Made by a program: the position numbers and the translations under genes
NCBI RefSeq assembly: GCF_000003815.2
Contig: NC_049990.1
Coordinates: 1,598,098-1,662,097, forward strand
Source of the DNA: Branchiostoma floridae
Lineage: Eukaryota > Chordata > Leptocardii > Amphioxiformes > Branchiostomatidae
Length of the DNA: 64,000 bases
Direction: 5' to 3'
In this document: positions 53,478-64,000 of the stretch, piece by piece
Layout: every line of letters starts with the position of its first letter
Numbering within the stretch: position 1 is the first letter of the stretch
Notes under the pieces: model-generated
What the model saw: only the letters and a program-made list of their open reading frames with translations
Database searches by the model: none
What the model was told of the DNA's origin: nothing

Positions 53478-56400
53478 ATGTGGAAGTTTCTACTCTTCAT
53501 CGCAGCTGTGATCGTCTGGCCGGGGTCGGCAGAAGGTACACTTAAACTTCGTGGCAATTTAGCGTCCTTAAGGCTTAGGTCACATTTCCGAACCGGAGCC
53601 CGGCCGGGATGTTTAAAAAACGACAAATTTGAAGGTATACGTTGAAAAATACCTAAATTATGCCCATGAATCTTATGGTGATATTTTATATTACTATTTT
53701 ACCGACAACCCCCGCCACCCCCCATCCCCACCGTTACCTCGCCAGCTGCCAAGCCAGAATAAAGTTACCGCGGACGACCCATTATTTTCTTACTATCCTT
53801 AAGGCGCAAGAAAAGGCAAGAGCAGGCCACAATGTTTTATCCATGCATCAGCGTCGCTACGAAAATCTAGCATACTTGATACATACCCAACAGGACGCCT
53901 TCGAAATTTAACAGTTTCGGATAGGCACATCAGGGTGGTCTGATCGTGTAGCCGGTGCTCCCGGGGCCCCCAACATGCCCTCTACTAAGCTCAAGCCAGC
54001 CAGTGTCTTCTTAACGCATGAGGGACGGCAAGAGTCGGCCAAAATATTCCTTACTTTCCCCACCAACAACCCCTTTCCGCCGTCACTCCTTACCCCTTAT
54101 CTCATCAGGCCAGACGCCAAGACGATGGATATTTTTTAGATCTGGCTGGGGTCTGGGAGTCTGTATCTGTAAATATGATTGTACGTCTGTTTTTTAACAG
54201 TCCAGGAAGATTGGCTACCTACATCTTATTGGGCTGAATAGTCTAAAGTGTCTCCTGCTTGCGACAGGTGAAAATGTCGCCCTGGACAAGCCAGCGTTCC
54301 AGACCAGCACCGCTCTGAACCTCGGGGCTGCCAGCAACGCTGTAGACGGGAACACCGATACCGACTACTTCGCTGGTTCCTGTGCCTCTACTTTAGAAGA
54401 CAGTAACCCAGCCTGGTGGGTGGATCTTGGAGAAACACATATCATTGACAGGTGCGTGGACAGCAAAACTTTTTGGCGACGCCTCAGGGGCTAGCCTAAC
54501 AGTATAGAGTGCGTCAGTTTGCAATAATTTCCAAAACCTGGTATTTCTGGATTTCTTTTCGCATGTGCCTAGTAGCATTATCCATGGGGAGGAGTTAACT
54601 CGGGAAAGGGTTGACGGATCGTCATGACATTTGGAATGTAGATAGCTTCGGAGATGCCTTATAAGATGAAGTACCAATCATACAAATAAGGGGCTAATTT
54701 ATATAAATAATGAGGACAGTTTATTACATACATGTGGCACTGCACTCAATTTTTTTGTAACTTATATTAACGGTGCCACGTACACGGTACAGACAGAAGG
54801 TAAACACGGTATTTTCTTTTACCTCCCCGACCGAAGTCAAGTACCCATTTTTACACCTGAAAGTAAGGAAATTCGTGTAAAGTGCATTTTCCAAGGGCAC
54901 AACGTCGGGGCACGGCGGGTATCGAACTCAGGATCTATAGATTCCGGGCCGAACGCTCTACGAGTTACGCCACGTTCCACTCTTTGACTAGTTGAATACA
55001 ATAAAGCTGGCAACGTTTACTTGTTTCTTAGAGTTTATAAAACCCAGGTACCGATGATCTGTCTTCATTTATCTGTAGAGTGGACATCTTCAACCGCCAG
55101 GACTGTTGTGGGGACAAAATCAGCCCCTTCAACATCCACATCGGGGACTCTCCGCGGGTCAGCGAGAACCATAAGTGTGGAGGGGATCACAACATGGACC
55201 CACACCAGCCGGCCACTTCTGTCTCGTGCTACGGTATGAAGGGACGGTACGTGGGCATCCGCCTCCCCGGGTCATTCCGAACTCTGACCCTGTGTGAAGT
55301 CCAGATATCTGGCGGTAGGCATTTTCTTCCTTCGTTTTCTTCATTGATACGTTTTGCGCTTACATGTAGAAATAACAGCAGTAGTGGCGTCGTGTGCGGC
55401 CTAACTGGTAGAACGTTCGGCTAGGAATCTAGAGGTCCCGAGTTCGATACCTGCCATTGTGGCATTGACCAAGTCCTTATCACAACTCCAGACCGGGAGT
55501 GTGACGTCAGCAAATGGTCAAAGGTGCTTGGAAATCGGCATCCACCCCCGTCTTGGTTAAGATAATGATGCTGGGCTCTGATGTAGAAGGCCTCTTTCAC
55601 ACAAAGTAATCATGTTCGGATTGAAAAAAAAAATATCAGAGGACTGATCGAAAGCTTGTTTGTAATTAAGCGCTTCATTTCTGTGTACGGCTATAAAGTT
55701 TAATATACCATGAGATAAGTAACTGTAGTTTCATTTTTCCAGAACCCGATGACTGCGCGTCATCCCCATGTGTCCATGGGACCTGCTTTGATGCTATCGA
55801 CGGGTACAGCTGTTTTTGTGAACCCGGCTGGGGAGGAACCAACTGTGATACAAGTTAGTGGCGCTTGGACTTTTGCATTTCCATTGATATTGTAGTGTAA
55901 ATTCAATACAGTAATGATGGCAACGATGACGATGATGATGATGGTGATGTGATGATGTTGATGATTATTATCATGATGATGATGATAATGGTGGTGATGA
56001 TGTGATGATGTTGATGATTATTACCATGATCATGATGATAATGGTGGTGATGATGATGATGTTGATGATTATTATCATGATCATGATGATGATGATGATG
56101 AGGATGATGATAATGGTGATGATGTGATGACGGTAATGATGGCTATAATGATGATGAGGGTAAAGGTGATAATGATGATGTGGATGAAAACATGCCACTA
56201 TGTAACCCTTTATAATACCTTTATTTATTCCAGATACCGATGACTGCAGGTCCTCCCCATGTGGTGAACACGGAACCTGTAACGATGTTGTTGGGGGCTA
56301 CACCTGTACCTGTGATGCCGGTTGGGAGGGGATCAACTGTGATCAAGGTTAGTATGCCCCACACATATACACAGTACATCAATACCTAGCCACAATCCAA

Positions 56401-58170
56401 AATACTGATACTATTCTATCATCAAAAAATAACACCAAAGCAAAGTGGGTGTGCAAATAGACTATGGACTATCGCACACTACACTATAGCACGTGGTTGT
56501 TGGTCCATATTCCTGCAGTACCTAACAATACCGCTAGTGGGCTCAAATTCGTCTCGGTGTGTACACACAAGCACCACAAAAAGGTAACTTTGTTGGAGGC
56601 GAACCTGCTTCCTTAGGATCATCAGAAAAGTACCCGTTGTGTAAGACTATAATATCTATGCACTTTTCCAGACATCAATGAGTGCGAGTCCTCCCCGTGT
56701 GTCCACGGATACTGTAGTGATGGAGTGAACAGCTACACCTGCATCTGTGAGCAGAACTGGTCAGGGACCAACTGTGATCAAGGTCGGTACTTACCATGAA
56801 AGCTCATCTGTGTTGGTATAATCTGTATACAAAGACAAAAATAAACTGGAAAGGGTACAGTGCCAAGCTGCCAGATTCTGTACAAACAACTACAACGGGG
56901 ATGCTAGTGTTACCAAAATGAAAACAGATCTGCAGTGGACATCACTTGGAGACAGAAGGAAAATATCCAGACTTTACATAATGTACAAAACGACCAATAA
57001 TCTGGTGAACGTACCGACTGATAAGTATCTAACACCAGCTCAAAAAAGAAAAAGAAACAACTATGACTTCAACTACCAGAGTTACCAGCCTAGGATTGAT
57101 GTGTTAAAAAAATGTATTTTTCCAGAACTGTCGTAGAGTGGAATTTGTTATCACCAAGTACAGTAGAGGCATCTTCTCTTGATAGTTCAAAGAACGCTGA
57201 NNNNNNNNNNNNNNNNNNNNNNNNNNNNNNNNNNNNNNNNNNNNNNNNNNNNNNNNNNNNNNNNNNNNNNNNNNNNNNNNNNNNNNNNNNNNNNNNNNNN
57301 TACGGACTACAAGTTCCATCTAAACGTCGACCTTCGTCAGAAGTGGTGATCAATTACTCTGAGCACGTGACCTAAGAACACGTGACTCTATTAAAGAATC
57401 GTAGATGCCTGGCAAGCGGTATCGGCCATCTACATGTACATAGAGCACACTAGCCGACAATTTAACTGAGACGGAAGCCGATAACACAACAGAATGTGAC
57501 AATTCGTTCTAACCTTTTTTCTGTCTTCTATTTGTTTTATTCAGATTTTGACTGGTGTGACCCGAACCCGTGTCCTAATGACCTCCTCTGTGTGAACCTG
57601 GGGAATCACTTCCATTGTGCTCGTGAGTACAGTTTTCGCACAAGGCCATGTTGTTAATAGAGTTTTCATCAAACTGTGACGACTTTTTAAAAGTAAACAC
57701 ACACATAAACAAACACACGTACCATCAAATTTTCTATGGCTATCAGTCAATCTTGTTCACGGAGTGACCTCGTCCTCGCGAGAATTGCGAAAAACTAGCG
57801 TGGATCGCAAGTCTCGACCTAGTTCTCGCAACTCTCGCGAGAACTAGAATATCGGAAAACGTACTAGTATACTAATGTCAAAGAATGTCAACGTCAAGAG
57901 CAAGAGAGCAATGAAGCAAATTATTAAAATGTGTTCCACAGTGAAAGACTCACATAGATGTTTGAAAATTGTTCTGCGTAAAGAGATATATAAACAGATG
58001 TTTCCAACATATTTTGAATTAGCATGAAAAACTGTTAACAACGTCTCTACATGCATCTAGCCCGTTCTAACGGCCGGAGAGTCCAGCACAAGTGCAGCAG
58101 CGCCTCCTGTCCGGATGGCATGTACTGCACCTCTGAGGACGTGGGAGGCTACTCGTGCAAGCTTCAGTGA
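53478..58170 (+). CDS. Gene 5: secreted F-type lectin (fucolectin-like) with three EGFs and the shared tail
   Basis: Complete: exons 53478-53535 ([19 protein letters not shown]), 54268-54451 and 55079-55314 (F-type lectin), 55743-55853, 56234-56347 and 56672-56782 (EGF), 57545-57622 and 58061-58170 (tail, stop TGA). Sum 1002 nt, 333 residues, no frame break. The lectin domain has [50 protein letters not shown] and [10 protein letters not shown]. The F-type motif RxDx4(R/K) is present (R-Q-D-CCGD-K). The His expected 25 residues before the Arg is Leu by my count, so fucose binding is uncertain. The domain is split by a phase 2 intron. Tail and signal exons are shared with the CTLD genes, so the lectin type was exchanged within a common frame. 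PolyA signal at 58238. Confidence 0.88.
53536..54267. other. First intron of gene 5
   Basis: 53568-53610 is a MITE arm (ttaggtcacatttccgaacc, ggagcccggccggg). The rest shows no feature. Confidence 0.5.
54268..55314 (+). CDS. F-type lectin domain, gene 5
   Basis: Two exons (54268-54451, 55079-55314), about 140 residues. The paired CC after NRQD, the GRYV...LTLCEV ending and WWVDLG match the eel-agglutinin F-type lectin family rather than classical coagulation discoidin domains. Confidence 0.85.
54855..54983 (-). mobile_element. SINE fragment with tRNA-like head (minus strand)
   Basis: On the reverse strand: ggcgtaactcgtagagcgtt (A box region), ctgagttcgatacccgccg (B box), then ttgtgcccttgg and acacgaatttcc. 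Same family as 31460-31615. In an intron of gene 5. Confidence 0.65.
55385..55600 (+). mobile_element. SINE-like fragment with tRNA-like head (plus strand)
   Basis: gtgcggcctaactggtagaa (A box) and cccgagttcgatacctgcc (B box). Related to the minus-strand copy at 54855-54983; the body is short and diverged. Confidence 0.55.
55920..56190. repeat. (GATGAT)n-rich microsatellite
   Basis: Long imperfect gat/gatgtgatg runs in an intron of gene 5. Confidence 0.9.
56838..57375 (+). pseudogene. LINE ORF2 C-terminal fragment in an intron of gene 5
   Basis: From 56841 a frame gives [14 protein letters not shown], then (from 56918) [35 protein letters not shown] and YQPRIDVLK. After a frameshift near 57115 it continues [20 protein letters not shown]. 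These are the end of a CR1-like reverse transcriptase ORF. It is interrupted by a 100-N gap at 57201. Confidence 0.8.
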
Positions 58171-58237
58171 CGTCACAAAGGAGCCTTCCACGTGACAGCA
58201 AGCAAAAGAACCAATCAGAGATAGAAGACGTTTGATT

Positions 58238-58243
58238 AATAAA
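58238..58243 (+). terminator. Polyadenylation signal AATAAA, gene 5
   Basis: gattaataaaccatc, 68 bases after the stop; preceded by agatagaagacgtt as in the other genes. Confidence 0.8.
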
Positions 58244-59461
58244 CCATCAAAATGATATTCACAGTCTTTGTCCATTTTACTCATGCCTTATACGAGGGAA
58301 ACCAACAGGATATAGCGAAGTACCAGGTCCTAACTATTTACCAGTTATTTGGAGTTCGTCATGAGCTACTAATGATCAATCACAGTATCCACAGTTTTAT
58401 CGTAAAGGTCGTCTGTGGACTGAAGAAGGTATCGAAAGCTTCTCCATGTAAATTTCTAACACAGACGATCCAGTATGGCGACCAGAAATGGCTTCGACCT
58501 TGAAACCGGCAGATTAACAATAATTAACTGTTAGGTATACTTAAGAGTTGCTGCGTTTTTTTATTTATATATAAATGCATAAACAATGTATCCAGAGCGC
58601 CACACAAGGTCTTTGCCCCATGTACACTAAATGTTAGAGCCATTTGAGGTAGTTTGAGGTGTTTAGGCAGACCATCCTGAGGTAAAGGTATAGTGAGAAG
58701 CGACCTCTTGCTGAAGGCTTTTGAAGTGCATTAGATATATGGCACTAGGATACAACATTCCCTAAGTAGTGTCGGCGGCTTACCACTATTTGGAGGGCCG
58801 AAGGACAAGACAGGTGTACAAATAAAGTCAAGGATAACCTGGAAAGGGTGCAGGACCAACCTAACAGATTCTATGTATTGCATTCATATGAATGGCAAAC
58901 TATACAATATATACATTGTGTGAATGTCATGGTGTCATGTGGCAGGTCGAAACTTTTCTGAAAATGTTGTTATATTTGATTTTGACAATACACATAATTC
59001 TTGTCATTTTTGCATGCCATGATGCATTAACGTTTATGTCCATATTTTAGTCAGAATTTTTTACGACAGTGAGGTAAACTGTCAAAGTAGTATACATTAA
59101 AAAATATCAAAGTACAAAGTCCGGTATCTGATAACGTTACATGTAATCTGCATCACTCCTATGTGCTACACCTGTGTATCTGTCTCTTAATATCTTATTA
59201 ATGTTAAACACATCAAGTAGGTCATAAGTCAGACTATAAGAGTCTATCTATATAAAGCATTAGTATAGTATACACTATACTGCACTCCCTATATCAAACG
59301 ATGGCGTTTTTTTTACCAAAGACCTAATATGAAGTGGCATATTCTGAAAGGTATAGTGAATGGCGACCTCTTGCTGAAGGCGTTCGAAGTGCACCAGATA
59401 TTCAACAAGTTTACTAGCCCATTTGGGTACTGGGTACCATTGACCATTTAATAACGCTCAC
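58244..59461. other. Intergenic between genes 5 and 6, with repeats
   Basis: Two dispersed-repeat copies (58668-58742 and 59315-59440: gcgacctcttgctgaaggc type). A short LINE remnant lies at 58820-58880 (gataacctggaaagggtgca; NLERVQ). No exon. Confidence 0.5.
59315..59440 (+). repeat. Dispersed repeat, copy 5 of 5
   Basis: ccaaagacctaatatgaagt, gcgacctcttgctgaaggcg and gaagtgcaccagatattcaa, ending before the 378-N gap. Confidence 0.65.
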
Positions 59462-59839
59462 NNNNNNNNNNNNNNNNNNNNNNNNNNNNNNNNNNNNNNN
59501 NNNNNNNNNNNNNNNNNNNNNNNNNNNNNNNNNNNNNNNNNNNNNNNNNNNNNNNNNNNNNNNNNNNNNNNNNNNNNNNNNNNNNNNNNNNNNNNNNNNN
59601 NNNNNNNNNNNNNNNNNNNNNNNNNNNNNNNNNNNNNNNNNNNNNNNNNNNNNNNNNNNNNNNNNNNNNNNNNNNNNNNNNNNNNNNNNNNNNNNNNNNN
59701 NNNNNNNNNNNNNNNNNNNNNNNNNNNNNNNNNNNNNNNNNNNNNNNNNNNNNNNNNNNNNNNNNNNNNNNNNNNNNNNNNNNNNNNNNNNNNNNNNNNN
59801 NNNNNNNNNNNNNNNNNNNNNNNNNNNNNNNNNNNNNNN

Positions 59840-61219
59840 CGTCGCGTTGCTTAACTTGGACGACTCCTGGGCATGGAACTAACCTACCACGTTCCTGACC
59901 TAAGCTGAAGTGCGCAAGCAATGTCGTTTAAATTGCTTTCCAGGGCACAACATTGGAGGCATCAGGAGATTCGTAATCAAGACCTCTGGGTCAATTACCT
60001 TGCCGTTACGCCATTTAAACTCACGCAAAAGGGATCTCCAGAAAAGTCTATGGCTTCACAGTAGGACTTTATTTAGCAGAACTGTTGTGTGAGTGAGAGT
60101 GAGTAGAGAAAAATTTACTGGCGACATTAGGCAACGTTTTACCTCCCAAAGCAAACTTCTGCATTTCTTGTCATTTGACCTTTCCTCACAGATTCTTTAA
60201 AAAAACGAAAGCATTTTCAGGTTATACATTAACAGCACAGGTTGGAATACTGGACCCACTGTTGGTTGTTTTCTACTAATAGACAACGAATAAAACTATG
60301 GGTTAAACGAGAATGACCACTCTTGAGAATCCGAGGAACACGGCAGACAGACTAAAATTCAGAATATCGGTTTTCCTTTCTCGAACGCACATTTAGCTTT
60401 TCGTCGGTACAAATATTCTACCATTTCAACTTAGCAACTCACTTAGCCTATACTGTCGTTTTAGCAACGTTTTACTTAAAAAAAATAAACAGACTACTAT
60501 TTTCCTTGTCAAATGTCCTTTCTTTACAGTCTTTTAAAAATGAAACCATTTGCAGGTAATTCTTTAACGACACATATTGCGTCAACAATTGAAAGGCTGG
60601 CCTCGCTGCTTGTTGGCGTTTATTGCAAGGTTATCAATATGCAAACCTTAAAGGTGTTCGCCAATTTTAGAGAAGCTCACGAAATCAATGAATCCCTCAG
60701 TTAGTGACCATGTATCAATACCTTGGCTAATTTAAACATTTTAACATGAAAATGCTTCATGTGGTGCAAGGTTTTACGAATACTATGACAACGGTCACAA
60801 TACAGCCTCGAGCTGCGAAAGTTATTGACTAGCTTACGTCGTTTCAACAAAGGCCTTTGGACATCAAAAGGTTTATATGTAACGTTGGAGGTCAGAGCTT
60901 CACTGGGGCAAAGGACGCTGTGTGAATGGTGCAGGGTGTTGGCACGCATCAGCCTTGCTTTTTCCAGCCAAACATATCCATGAAACCGTTAACCACGTCA
61001 TGGTATTTACACCTTAGGATGTTACAATTATCTTTGGTATTAAACAAGGGTATAAAGATGGCATTTGTTGACGTCTACTTTCGTAGGCTGTCTAAAAATT
61101 GTTTGTATTTTGATAACCTTGATTACCCTGTAAACCCCTGTCACCTAACGTTGTACGATTGACCTTCGATTGGGCTTTTATAGGCCGTAACAGCACTAAT
61201 AGCTTTTGATAAAACTTGC

Positions 61220-61285
<66 letters not shown>

Positions 61286-61473
61286 TGTTCTTCCTGCACC
61301 GTAGTATATGAATTTCTTCTGCTTCTTCAGCTTTATCCTCTTCTACTTTATGAGTACGACACTTACTATGGGCTATGAAAAGACAGGTACATACTTGTAT
61401 GTTTTGACTCTCCCTCGTAAACGACAAGAGCAAAAATGGACACAAACTGTGAATATCATTTTCATGCATGCTC
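59840..61473. other. Intergenic, repeats only
   Basis: 59940-60030 is a degenerate tRNA-SINE-like segment (agggcacaac, gattcgtaatcaagacctct). 60600-60870 is a repeat shared with 51770-52180. (TA)n occurs at 61224-61283. No exon seen. Confidence 0.4.
61224..61283. repeat. (TA)n microsatellite
   Basis: About 29 TA units. Confidence 0.95.
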
Positions 61474-61479
61474 TTTATT
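61474..61479 (-). terminator. Polyadenylation signal AATAAA, gene 6 (minus strand)
   Basis: tttatt on the plus strand, 113 bases beyond the gene 6 stop, beside agatagaagacgtt in reverse as in the paralogs. Confidence 0.75.
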
Positions 61480-61591
61480 GATATAACGTCTTCTATCTCT
61501 AGTGAGACTGTAAGTCAGACAAAAACATCTTTAAGGCACGTACGAAGCGGCCGTTGGCTGGCCATGTCACGTGAAAAGCTTTGTTGTGACG

Positions 61592-63673
61592 TCACTCAGG
61601 CTTGCATGAGTAGCTTTCCACGCCCTCGGAGATGCAGTACATACCATGCAGACAGGAGTCGCTGCTGCACTTGTACGGTAGGCCCCGGCCGTGTTGAGAT
61701 GGTTCTAGATGCATACAGTGTCATAAATAGGATATTGTAAGCAGTTTTTCATGCAAAGCATCATGTGTGGGTACTTTATTTTCAGTCGTATGCTACCTGA
61801 AATGAGTTTCCTAGAAAAATAAAAAAAAACTAATTGCATATGGTCATATATTTATGGACATTTGACCATTTATTTTCAATCTCCGAAAGGAGCGTTTCCG
61901 AAAAAAATAACAATTAAAACGATACGTGAAGCTGACTTTTTGCCGGTGAAACGTGCTGACAACAGCTCAGTATAACTGTTAGTATTAATGAAATGTAGGT
62001 CTCAATTTTATGCTGCTCAGTGACAAAGATTGCTTGATCAAAATGATTTTAGCAAATTTCAACCAGATATGGCAGCTAAGATAATAAAATGTAAACTGAA
62101 CTCACGACCGCAGTGGTAGTGATCCCCCGCGTTTTGGCAGACAAGGCCATGGTCACAGGGGTTTGGGTGGCAGTAGTCAACATCTGAATGATACAAATGG
62201 ATAAAGAAAAGGTTGACACAAATTGTCAAAGTGTGTTGCAATGTCCGACGATAGCAAGAAATTAGATTTGCTAGAGGTTGCTAAAATGTCCAGCATAGTT
62301 CACTCGTTTATCTGTATAGATTCATCATGTTGCCATGTGGTCCCAAACGTGACTGTATGAACTCCAGTCGTGAACAATAAACAAACAAACAAACAAATAC
62401 GACAGATGTATAAAAACAGGGTAACAGAACACAATTTGGGCTCAAAGAGATCTCTATAGACATATTTGGCATAAAGACATTAAATAAACAGCACAAATTA
62501 AAACCGCCAAACGCATAAAAGCACGTCAAAACACATCCGGCGCCGAACCTCTGCTTAGAAAGTAGTTAATTTAAAGACCAAAAAGTGACTGACATCGACG
62601 CGGATAAAATTACAGTAAGGTGCACTAAAGAAGAGCAACAAATGGATATTTTGAAGTTGGGGATACAATCTACTAAATACCAGAAAACAAAAAAGTTGCT
62701 TTTCATATAACTTTGACGCCCTCTTTAGTTGGGGTCATGCGAGGCCATGCGGAGCTGCAACGACGGAGCAAACTTCACAACCTCATTCATAACGTTACGA
62801 TCTGAACATTATAATGCCAGACATATAGTGAAGTTTAACTCCACTGGCTTTCACGTTAAAGTCTTGGCATGCAGTTGAAGAATTTGGTCGCACAACTTTT
62901 TTGCACCCGCGTCATCGAACCCCTGAGGCCGCAGATAAATACTGTATTCTGCGGCCCCATGCTTAGGAATAGTGATGTAAGTCTACTAAATCTAAACTAG
63001 CGCAGTTTGTTTTAAACATACAGACCCTGATCACAGTTGGGTCCTGTCCAGGAGTTCTCACAGCTACAGGTGTAGGTCGCCGGACCATTAGTACAGACTC
63101 CGTGAACACATGGGGAGGAAGCGCACTCATCGATGTCTGGAAAATATACAGATGTTATAGTCTTACACAGTAGCTGATTTTCAGATCTCAACCAAGAAGG
63201 AGGTTCATCTCCGACGAACGGACAGGGTTGGAGTGTGTTTGTGCATTTGCACTTATGACTAGATGTGATTTTGATGGATTTATTTGAATTATGGTATGTG
63301 GGTAGTTGTTGAAGTAAACATGTCACCCCCCCCCCCCTGCAGTAGTCTCAGGTACTGCGGCATTACAGACCGACACTTCCGTGCTGTAGTGTAGTATGGT
63401 ATGGTCCATAGTCTGTTTGCATACACACACACGTCTCCAATGTAATGAATGGCCCTTCTGTGGGTTACTCTCCTTGTATGTACATGTGTTGATGGAATTA
63501 GTGAATATTTTGGTATGTGGCTAGGTATTGATGTACTGTGTATTTAAGTTGGACGTACAAACCTTGATCACAGTTGTGCCCTGTCCAGCCCGGATCGCAG
63601 GTACAGGTGTAGGTCCCCAAACCATCAGAACAGGTGCCGTGTACGCAAAGAGAGGCCGAACAGTCATTGATGT
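61592..63673 (-). CDS. Gene 6: 3' part of a secreted EGF protein with the shared tail
   Basis: Minus-strand exons: 63673-63563 ([23 protein letters not shown]), 63136-63026 ([23 protein letters not shown]), 62183-62106 (tail 1; [18 protein letters not shown]) and 61704-61592 (tail 2; [14 protein letters not shown] ... SCKPE, stop TGA). All are open with phase 1 borders. The 5' part lies beyond the window, so its lectin module is unknown. It lies tail to tail with gene 5, whose tail exons are similar, suggesting an inverted duplication. The closest match to its tail is gene 5 ([15 protein letters not shown]). Confidence 0.82.
62184..63025. other. Intron of gene 6
   Basis: A short (aaac)n run near 62380. 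No exon or recognised repeat otherwise. Confidence 0.4.
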
Positions 63674-63714
63674 CTGGAATAAGTGCAGGTATTGTATTTG
63701 CAGGCCTTTTTGGT

Positions 63715-63965
63715 CATCACCATTATCACCATCATCATCATACTCATGATCACCATTATCACTGCAATCATCATCACTCCCATAACCATAACCATTAACA
63801 TCTTTACCTTCATCGTTATCATCATCACCATAACCATTATCATCATCATCATCACCATTATCACCATCACCATTATCATCACCATTATCACCATCATCAC
63901 CATCACTGTCATCATTATCGTCATCACTATTATCACCATCATCATTATCATCATCATTACCATCA
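63715..63965. repeat. (ATCACC/ATCATC)n microsatellite
   Basis: Trinucleotide-rich imperfect run in an intron of gene 6. Asp-rich or Met-rich open frames here are artefacts. Confidence 0.9.
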
Positions 63966-64000
63966 TACTCATTGGACATCTGCACTTTCGGACAATCTTT

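Noticed and set aside
54268-55314. Classical coagulation factor 5/8 discoidin domain
   Set aside because: The NRxDCC and GRYV...LTLCEV signatures fit the F-type lectin branch better.
63521-63985. Asp/Gly-rich 150-codon minus-strand frame
   Set aside because: Translated ATC/ACC microsatellite next to a true EGF exon; the acidic stretch lies on the intron side of the acceptor at 63674.

Overview
The window looks like a scaffold from an amphioxus genome (Branchiostoma, probably B. floridae). The reasons are small phase-1 exons encoding shuffled EGF, C-type lectin and F-type lectin modules, a large LRR receptor, Penelope-like, CR1-like and SINE retroelements, many inverted-repeat MITEs, and assembly gaps (mostly 100 N). 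This identification is inference from content; no species marker is present. Nothing is prokaryotic, so operons and ribosome binding sites do not apply.

Layout. 0.4-5.2 kb: the 3' part of lectin gene 1 (+), with EGFs, a CTLD carrying a +1 frameshift, EGFs and a two-exon tail. 5.5-8.8 kb: a MITE, then a Penelope fragment split by a 2.5-kb inverted-repeat element that carries a possible spliced P-loop gene on the minus strand. 9.0-11.45 kb: a 24-bp minisatellite. 11.6-15.6 kb: an intact single-exon LRR receptor (-) with a 790-residue cytoplasmic tail rich in YEDM/YEDI repeats. 15.7-28.1 kb: mostly mobile elements, including a degenerate Penelope-like element with hammerhead-like motifs, plus one signal-peptide exon at 21.8 kb. 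28.2-36.4 kb: lectin gene 2 (+). 38.0-42.7 kb: lectin gene 3 (+). 45.9-51.2 kb: gene 4 (+), two tandem copies of a sushi-like module, incomplete and partly broken. 53.5-58.2 kb: gene 5 (+), complete, an F-type lectin with three EGFs. 61.6-64.0 kb: gene 6 (-), EGFs plus the same tail, running off the window.

Genes 1-6 form one cluster of secreted, cysteine-rich recognition-type proteins built from interchangeable cassettes. These are a signal-peptide exon of exactly 58 coding bases, an unnamed ~131-residue 8-cysteine domain, calcium-binding EGFs (108-114 nt), a two-exon CTLD or F-type lectin, and a conserved 78-nt plus 110/113-nt tail. The shared phase-1 borders allow exon swapping. The CTLDs lack the usual sugar-binding EPN/QPD and WND motifs, so binding to protein or a novel ligand is as likely as carbohydrate. 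In all five genes with a visible end, the TGA stop lies inside TGACGTCA. Splice sites were placed by eye from GT/AG and by alignment of paralogous exons within the window; no transcript evidence was available.
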